Below are positions 59,337 to 64,000 of a DNA stretch of 64,000 nt, piece after piece; position 1 is the first letter of the stretch; each line of letters opens with the position of its first letter. The stretch spans positions 2,914,001 to 2,978,000 of the forward strand of contig NC_015500.1 in assembly GCF_000212415.1 (NCBI RefSeq), given 5' to 3'. Origin of the DNA: Treponema brennaborense DSM 12168 (lineage in GTDB: Bacteria > Spirochaetota > Spirochaetia > Treponematales > Treponemataceae). Under the pieces are notes generated by a model, which ran no database searches, was not told the DNA's origin, and saw only the letters and a program-made list of their open reading frames with translations. The translations under genes and the position numbers were made by a program.

Positions 59337-60929
59337 TCAGCCCAAAATCTTTTTCAAATCTTCGTCGGGTGTGCCGACCGGAGACACGGCGAACTGTTCC
59401 ACCAGAAATTTGAGTACGTCGGGAGAAACGAACGCCGGCAGCGTCGGACCGAGGTATATGTTTTTAATTCCCAAATACAGCAGTGAAAGCAGAATGCACA
59501 CCGCCTTCTGTTCGTACCACGAAAGTACCAGTGAGAGCGGCAAATCGTTCACGCCGCAGTCGAACGCCTTCGCCAATGCGAGCGCAACCTGTACGGCTCC
59601 GTACGCGTCGTTGCACTGCCCCATATCCAGCAGACGAGGCAAGCCCGCCACCGTTCCCAGATTCAAATCGTTGAATCGGTATTTACCGCACGCGAGCGTC
59701 AGAATCACGCTGTCTTTCGGTGTTTTTTTGACGAACTCGGTGTAATAATTTCTGCCCGGCCGGGCGCCGTCGCAGCCGCCGACCAAAAAGAAATGCGTTA
59801 TCTTTCCGGATTTTACCGCGTTTACTACGTCTCCCGCAACGGAGAGCACCGTATGGCGTCCGAATCCCGTCGTAACCTCCGTTCCGCCGTTGATACCGGT
59901 GCGCGTCTGATTTTCCGCGTAACCGCCCAATTCCAGTGCTTTTTTAATAACCGGCGAAAAATCCTTGTCTTTGCCGATGTGAACCATTCCCGGATACGAC
60001 ACGACTTCCGTCGTAAACACACGGTCTGCATACGAAGGTTTTACCGGCATGATGCAGTTGGTCGTAAACAGGACCGGTGCCGGCATGTCGGCAAATTCTT
60101 TCTGCTGATTCTGCCAGGCCGTGCCGAAGTTTCCTTTCAGATGCGGATATTTTTTCAAAAGCGGATATCCGTGCGCCGGAAGCATTTCGCCGTGCGTATA
60201 CACGTTGATACCTTTTCCCGCCGTCTGTTCGAGCAGCAGCTTCAGATCGAACAGATCGTGTCCGCTTATGACGATGAACGGTCCTTTTTCAATCGAAAGC
60301 GGTACCGTCGCGGGAACGGGATTGCCGAACGTCTCCGTATTGGCGCGATCGAGCAGTTCCATACAGGCGAGGTTCACTTTTCCGGTTTCCATCACGACGG
60401 GCAGCAGCTCTTTTTGATCCGAATCTTCACCCAGTACGCACAGCGCTTTGACAAAAAACTGATTGACGGTCTCATCCGCATAGCCGAGCACCATCGCGTG
60501 ATACGCGTACGCCGCCACTCCGCGGATACCGAACAGGATAAGCGACTTCAGCGAACGGACGTCGACGGGAGCGTTCCAGATCGATTCCACATCGTAATCG
60601 TCGTTGTGCCCGCACGGTGAAGCGCAGCAGCCGCAATCGGGTACGAGTTCCGCCGTTTTGGCGTGCACGCGATCGATCAGCGCCTGAACGGTTTCATCGT
60701 TAAAATTAACGTTCGTAATCGTCGTGAACAGCCCCTCAAGCATCAGCCGGTTCACATCCGCCGGAACCGGTTCCGTTCCGCACGCGCGGGCAAGACCGAT
60801 GAGCGCACCGGTCAGTTTATCCTGCAGCTTTGCCGTAGAAGCCTGCTTTCCGCACACTCCTGCTTTTCCGGTACAACCGGTACCGCCGGCCGTCTGTTCA
60901 CACTGAAAACAAAACATGTTGCCTTCCAT
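59337..60929 (-). CDS. hcp: Hydroxylamine reductase / hybrid cluster protein
   Basis: A 530-residue Hcp. The N-terminal cluster motif is MFCFQCEQTAGGTGCTGKAGVCG (residues ~5-26). The hybrid-cluster ligands appear later: ISGHDLFDLKLLLEQT, FTTNCIMPVKPSY, GGCDGARPGRNYY and ALACGKYRFN-like LACGKYRF. It reduces hydroxylamine and is implicated in nitric-oxide detoxification and S-nitrosylation. GGAGG lies 7 nt before ATG 60929. It follows a 4Fe-4S protein on the same strand and faces a Crp/Fnr-type regulator, the classic HcpR arrangement. Confidence 0.95.
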   Translation of the reverse strand: MEGNMFCFQCEQTAGGTGCTGKAGVCGKQASTAKLQDKLTGALIGLARACGTEPVPADVNRLMLEGLFTTITNVNFNDETVQALIDRVHAKTAELVPDCGCCASPCGHNDDYDVESIWNAPVDVRSLKSLILFGIRGVAAYAYHAMVLGYADETVNQFFVKALCVLGEDSDQKELLPVVMETGKVNLACMELLDRANTETFGNPVPATVPLSIEKGPFIVISGHDLFDLKLLLEQTAGKGINVYTHGEMLPAHGYPLLKKYPHLKGNFGTAWQNQQKEFADMPAPVLFTTNCIMPVKPSYADRVFTTEVVSYPGMVHIGKDKDFSPVIKKALELGGYAENQTRTGINGGTEVTTGFGRHTVLSVAGDVVNAVKSGKITHFFLVGGCDGARPGRNYYTEFVKKTPKDSVILTLACGKYRFNDLNLGTVAGLPRLLDMGQCNDAYGAVQVALALAKAFDCGVNDLPLSLVLSWYEQKAVCILLSLLYLGIKNIYLGPTLPAFVSPDVLKFLVEQFAVSPVGTPDEDLKKILG

Positions 60930-60993
60930 AATTACACCTCCGTATGATGATACGCCGGCAGTTTCAGAACCGGCGGTAAGCCCTTGCAGGCTG

Positions 60994-61737
60994 TCATATA
61001 ATTTTTCCGTCCGTAGAAACCGTAACGACTTGCCACGGAACGAGTTTTCCGCCCTTTTTGACCGCCGCCGCTTTCAAAGCGTTTTTAACCGCGTTTTCAA
61101 TTCCGCCGCAGCAGGGAACTTCCATCCGCACGACCGTTACGCTTCGGATATCGTTTTCGCAGATGATCTGCGTCAGTTTTTCCGTATAATCGCCGTCGTC
61201 CAGCTTCGGGCACCCGATCAGCGTAATTTTGCCGCGAATAAAATCGGCGTGAAAATCGGCATACGCGTACGCGGTGCAGTCGGCGGCAACCAGCAGATCC
61301 GCACCGTCAAAATACGGCGCGTTTACCGGAACCAGTTTTATCTGAACCGGCCACTGATTCAGCATGGACTCCTGCCGGCCGGCCGCGGCAACCTTCGCGG
61401 AAACCGCAGTTTCCGGCGCCGCCGCAGGCTTGCCATGCCGCTCGATCAGATGCGAACGCGTCCCCGGACAGCCGCACGCAAGCGCGTGCGGAGCGGCAGC
61501 CTTTTTTTTATTTGCAAGCACGGCTTGTTCGTCGTACGCCGCCGCTTCGCGCTCGACAAAACTGATCGCGCCGGTCGGACAGGCGGGCAGACAATTGCCC
61601 AATCCGTCGCAATAATCGTCGCGCAGCAGCTTCGCCTTACCGTCTATCATGCCGATGGCTCCTTCATGACACGCGTGAGCGCACAATCCGCAGCCGTTGC
61701 ATTTTTCTTCATCAATCTGAATTATTTTCCGTATCAT
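60994..61737 (-). CDS. Iron-sulfur electron-transfer protein beside Hcp
   Basis: A 247-residue protein. The N terminus has two ferredoxin 4Fe-4S motifs, CNGCGLCAHACHEGA and CDGLGNCLPACPTGA (the second variant has the spacing CxxxxxCxxxC). An Ala-rich linker with HALACGCPG follows. A C-terminal ~120-residue domain has CTAYAYADFHADF, LIGCPKLDDGDY and VPCCGGIEN, giving more Cys for clusters. Similar proteins accompany Hcp in anaerobes and probably deliver electrons. GGAGG lies 6 nt before the ATG. It is first gene of the pair with hcp. Confidence 0.88.
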   Translation of the reverse strand: MIRKIIQIDEEKCNGCGLCAHACHEGAIGMIDGKAKLLRDDYCDGLGNCLPACPTGAISFVEREAAAYDEQAVLANKKKAAAPHALACGCPGTRSHLIERHGKPAAAPETAVSAKVAAAGRQESMLNQWPVQIKLVPVNAPYFDGADLLVAADCTAYAYADFHADFIRGKITLIGCPKLDDGDYTEKLTQIICENDIRSVTVVRMEVPCCGGIENAVKNALKAAAVKKGGKLVPWQVVTVSTDGKII

Positions 61738-61756
61738 ATACGACCTCCGCGTACTA

Positions 61757-61816
61757 TTGACTTTATATACTAAGAATAGTATATTTGCCCGACGCCGTAT
61801 GTTGTTAAAACAACAT
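61757..61816 (+). promoter_or_regulatory. HcpR-type control region with two dyads
   Basis: Plus strand: TTGACT (61757-61762), 17-bp spacer, TATATT (61780-61785), for the regulator gene. The spacer holds an 8-4-8 dyad, ATATACTA-AGAA-TAGTATAT (61765-61784). A second, ATGTTGTT-AA-AACAACAT (61799-61816), lies in the leader. On the minus strand the second dyad is placed close to -40 of a TATACT (61778-61783) ahead of the iron-sulfur gene, a suitable activator position. So the regulator may repress itself and activate hcp. Confidence 0.7.
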
Positions 61817-61829
61817 TTTTGAGGATTTT

Positions 61830-62510
61830 ATGGATTATTTCTTTTTATCAAACACCGTTTTGTTCCGAGGCGTTCGGGAATCCGAAATTCAGCCGATGCT
61901 GAACTGCCTGAACGCTTATACCAAAAAATACGGCAAAGGTGAAACCGTGTACCGCGAAGGAACGGTCGTCCGTGAAATAGGGCTGCTGCTGTCGGGCAGC
62001 GTGCACGTCGAACAAAACGATATTTGGGGCAACCGGGCGATCCTCGGCAGTTTCGGCCGGGGAAACATTTTTGCCGAAGCATACGCGTGCACACCCGGCG
62101 AACCGCTCATGATTTCAGTCACCGCCGCCGAAGACACGGACATTCTGTTCATGGATACCCGGCGAGTTCTGACAACCTGCTCCTCCGGCTGCAAATTTCA
62201 TCACACGCTGATCCAAAATTTATTGTATATTATGGCGGAGAAAAATCTGAATCTGACGCGTAAAATAACGCATATTACGCCCAAATCCATTCGCAACCGG
62301 CTGCTTTCGTACTTGTCGTTTCAGTCGCGCAAACAGGGATCGTTCGACGTTGCCGTACCGTTCAACCGGCAGCAGCTTGCCGACTACCTGTGCGTGGATC
62401 GGAGCGCCCTCTCGAACGAACTGGGCAAAATGCAGGGTGAAGGTCTTCTTTCCGTTGAAAAAAACACGTTTCATCTGATCCGGCACGAACGGACGGTACT
62501 CCCGGAGTAA
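61830..62510 (+). CDS. hcpR: Crp/Fnr-family regulator, HcpR-like
   Basis: A 226-residue protein. The N-terminal cyclic-nucleotide-like sensor domain (ETVYREGTVVREIGLLLSGS, GRGNIFAEAYACTPG) lacks the FNR Cys cluster. A C-terminal winged helix has FNRQQLADYLCVDRSALSNE. HcpR proteins regulate hcp in response to nitric oxide, in some cases through haem; a single Cys pair (TTCSSGCKFHH) is visible but not diagnostic. GAGG lies 5 nt before ATG 61830. It is divergent from hcp and its partner. Confidence 0.87.
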   Translation: MDYFFLSNTVLFRGVRESEIQPMLNCLNAYTKKYGKGETVYREGTVVREIGLLLSGSVHVEQNDIWGNRAILGSFGRGNIFAEAYACTPGEPLMISVTAAEDTDILFMDTRRVLTTCSSGCKFHHTLIQNLLYIMAEKNLNLTRKITHITPKSIRNRLLSYLSFQSRKQGSFDVAVPFNRQQLADYLCVDRSALSNELGKMQGEGLLSVEKNTFHLIRHERTVLPE

Positions 62511-62648
62511 ACCGCCAGCAAACGAGAGCCGCCGTCCGGAAAATCCGGCTTGGTATTTTCCGCACCGTATGCTATCATACTCCGGCACGGCGCGGCGAAA
62601 AACCCCGGGAACACGGTTCCGCTTCACGCCGTTTCCGCAGGAGGAATA

Positions 62649-63308
62649 ATGACGTACAAGCAGGAATTCATCAAATTCATGAGCGACAGCGGCGTGCTCA
62701 CGTTCGGCGACTTCACGCTGAAAAGCGGACGGCGCGCACCGTATTTTATCAACACGGGCAACTACACTACCGGCGCACATCTGGCGCGTTTGGGCGGATT
62801 TTACGCCGACTGCATCAAGGAACACGGCATTCAGGCCGACGTTCTGTTCGGTCCCGCGTACAAGGGAATTCCCCTCGCCGTCAGCGCAGCCGTCGCACTC
62901 TATACGAAATACGGGGTCGACGTGCGATACTGCTTTGACCGGAAAGAAATAAAAGATCACGGAGAAGGCGGTGCGTTCGTAGGAAAACAGCCCGAAGCGA
63001 ACGACCGCATCGTCATAATAGAAGACGTCATGACCAGCGGAAAAGCCCTGCGCGAAGTGATGCCCAAGCTGACCGGCTGCGCCGACGTTACGGTTGAAGC
63101 CATGATTATCACCGTTGACCGCATGGAAAAAGGACTGACCGGAACGCTTTCCGCCGTACAGGAAGCCTACCGCGACTTCGGCGTAAAAGTGTATCCGATC
63201 GTAACAATCAACGACATCATTCAGGCTATGGAAGAAGGCGTCATCGCCGGAAAAGAACACCTCGACTCGATGCGCGCGTATCGGGCGCAGTACGGCGTAC
63301 TGAACTGA
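62649..63308 (+). CDS. pyrE: Orotate phosphoribosyltransferase
   Basis: A 219-residue enzyme of pyrimidine synthesis. Features: SGVLTFGDFTLKSGRRAPYF (with the YFxNxG pattern continuing INTGNY), VLFGPAYKGIPLA, FDRKEIKDHGEGG flexible loop, and the PRPP motif VIIEDVMTSGKA. ATG 62649 is chosen because AGGAGG lies 5 nt upstream. The extra 33 upstream codons are not needed. It makes OMP from orotate and PRPP. Confidence 0.95.
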   Translation: MTYKQEFIKFMSDSGVLTFGDFTLKSGRRAPYFINTGNYTTGAHLARLGGFYADCIKEHGIQADVLFGPAYKGIPLAVSAAVALYTKYGVDVRYCFDRKEIKDHGEGGAFVGKQPEANDRIVIIEDVMTSGKALREVMPKLTGCADVTVEAMIITVDRMEKGLTGTLSAVQEAYRDFGVKVYPIVTINDIIQAMEEGVIAGKEHLDSMRAYRAQYGVLN

Positions 63309-63369
63309 TTCACCTGCAATCTGATATCGAATAAACGCCGGGTCGAAGAGCTATTGCGGTAGCGCCGAA

Positions 63370-64000
63370 TCACAATCCGCGCAGTGCGCGCGCTTCGCGG
63401 ATTACTTCGCGGACGCCGCCGCGGCAGAGCGCCGAAATGAACGGACGGCCTACCAGAACCTGCGCCGCGCCGAACCGGGCGGCGGTTTCAATATCGCCTT
63501 TATCGCGTATACCGCCGTCAACCCACAATTCGCCGCAGTTCGCTTGCAGCGCGCGCCCGTACTCGGCCAAAAAAGCGGCCGTACTGCCGCGGCGGGTTTC
63601 AATGCGGCCGCCGTGATTTGAAACGACCGCCACGTCGGGTTTCAGCTCGCGCACCAGCTCCACGTCGGCTTCGGTAAATATTCCCTTTACCGCAAACGGG
63701 ACGCGAAGCGCGCGCCGAATCTCACGCAGCTGTGCCGCGTTCTTTTTTTCGAGCCGAACCAAATTGCGCATCGTTACGATATTATACGAATCGATATCGA
63801 CTCCTATCAGTTCCGCACAGGAACCGGCCCATTCGATACGCTCGAAAATACGCTTGTTTTCATACGGTTTAATGAACACGGCGGCGCGGCGTTCCGGATA
63901 AAACCGCCGCACGGCGCGAAGCGCGGCGATACCGCCCAAAATTTTTTCATCCGGACAACCGTCGCCGATCGAAAGCGCGATTCCGGCTTCGCTTACCGCC
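63370..64000 (-). CDS. FMN-dependent alpha-hydroxy-acid dehydrogenase (cut by window edge)
   Basis: The C-terminal ~209 residues are present, and the frame runs off the right edge (EAGIALSIGDG is readable at the boundary). The family's FMN motifs are seen: catalytic Lys in PFAVKGIFTEADVELVR, SNHGGR with the active His, DGGIRDKGDIETAARFGA, and VGRPFISALC. It resembles glycolate/lactate oxidase-type (LldD) or isopentenyl-diphosphate isomerase-like enzymes; the family cannot be narrowed without the N terminus. Confidence 0.85.
   Translation of the reverse strand, partial: AVSEAGIALSIGDGCPDEKILGGIAALRAVRRFYPERRAAVFIKPYENKRIFERIEWAGSCAELIGVDIDSYNIVTMRNLVRLEKKNAAQLREIRRALRVPFAVKGIFTEADVELVRELKPDVAVVSNHGGRIETRRGSTAAFLAEYGRALQANCGELWVDGGIRDKGDIETAARFGAAQVLVGRPFISALCRGGVREVIREARALRGL

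Overview
The window looks like a chromosomal segment of a treponeme-type spirochaete. The DNA is GC-rich by eye. The evidence is a flagellar anti-sigma factor (FlgM), many short lipoboxes ending in S/G-C, a YesM/YesN-type two-component pair next to an LplB/YtcP-type sugar importer, Hcp with a Crp/Fnr regulator, and treponeme-style XRE and leader-type membrane proteins. The species cannot be fixed from the sequence alone. No rRNA, tRNA or CRISPR array was recognised.

Layout. 1-295: start of metH. 334-3837: a lower-GC cassette (XRE repressor, lipoprotein, GT2 glycosyltransferase, GT-C-like membrane protein) flanked by two near-identical 190-bp direct repeats. 4200-8526: YqeY protein, then a leftward ABC exporter with DUF454 and MerR genes, then a stand-alone methionine-synthase reactivation protein. 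8585-11368: BtuFCD-type B12 importer, which fits with MetH and its activator. 11623-13886: ROK repressor and MFS transporter. 14033-26254: a carbohydrate locus with response regulator, sensor kinase, solute-binding protein, two permeases, an unclassified large glycosidase-like protein and a GH30 enzyme. 26489-31381: two radical-SAM proteins and an omptin-like outer-membrane protease. 31391-43790: housekeeping and spirochaete-specific genes (cardiolipin synthase, LspA, Nif3-like, a kinase-ATPase/HDOD fusion, SpoU methylase, Fe-ADH, RsmI, FlgM, hydrolases). 43860-48460: a sharply AT-rich island with two mosaic lipoproteins, an unknown protein paired with a membrane LuxR-type regulator, and a two-motif aspartyl-protease lipoprotein. 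48567-57918: PbpC, alpha-2-macroglobulin and UppP. 58068-59279: a truncated flavodoxin and an M15 peptidase. 59337-62510: Hcp, a ferredoxin-like protein and an HcpR-like regulator. The window ends with pyrE and a partial FMN-dependent dehydrogenase.

The strongest pattern that ordinary annotation would miss is a recurrent promoter-start architecture. Ten genes on both strands have a -35-like hexamer, a 17-bp (once 18) spacer, a TATAAT-like -10, exactly 6 nt, and then the start codon with no Shine-Dalgarno. This places +1 on the first base of the start codon and predicts leaderless mRNAs. Other genes, including all those in the AT-rich island, use clear AGGAG-type ribosome sites. A second pattern is in-frame minisatellite or low-complexity insertions in several conserved proteins.
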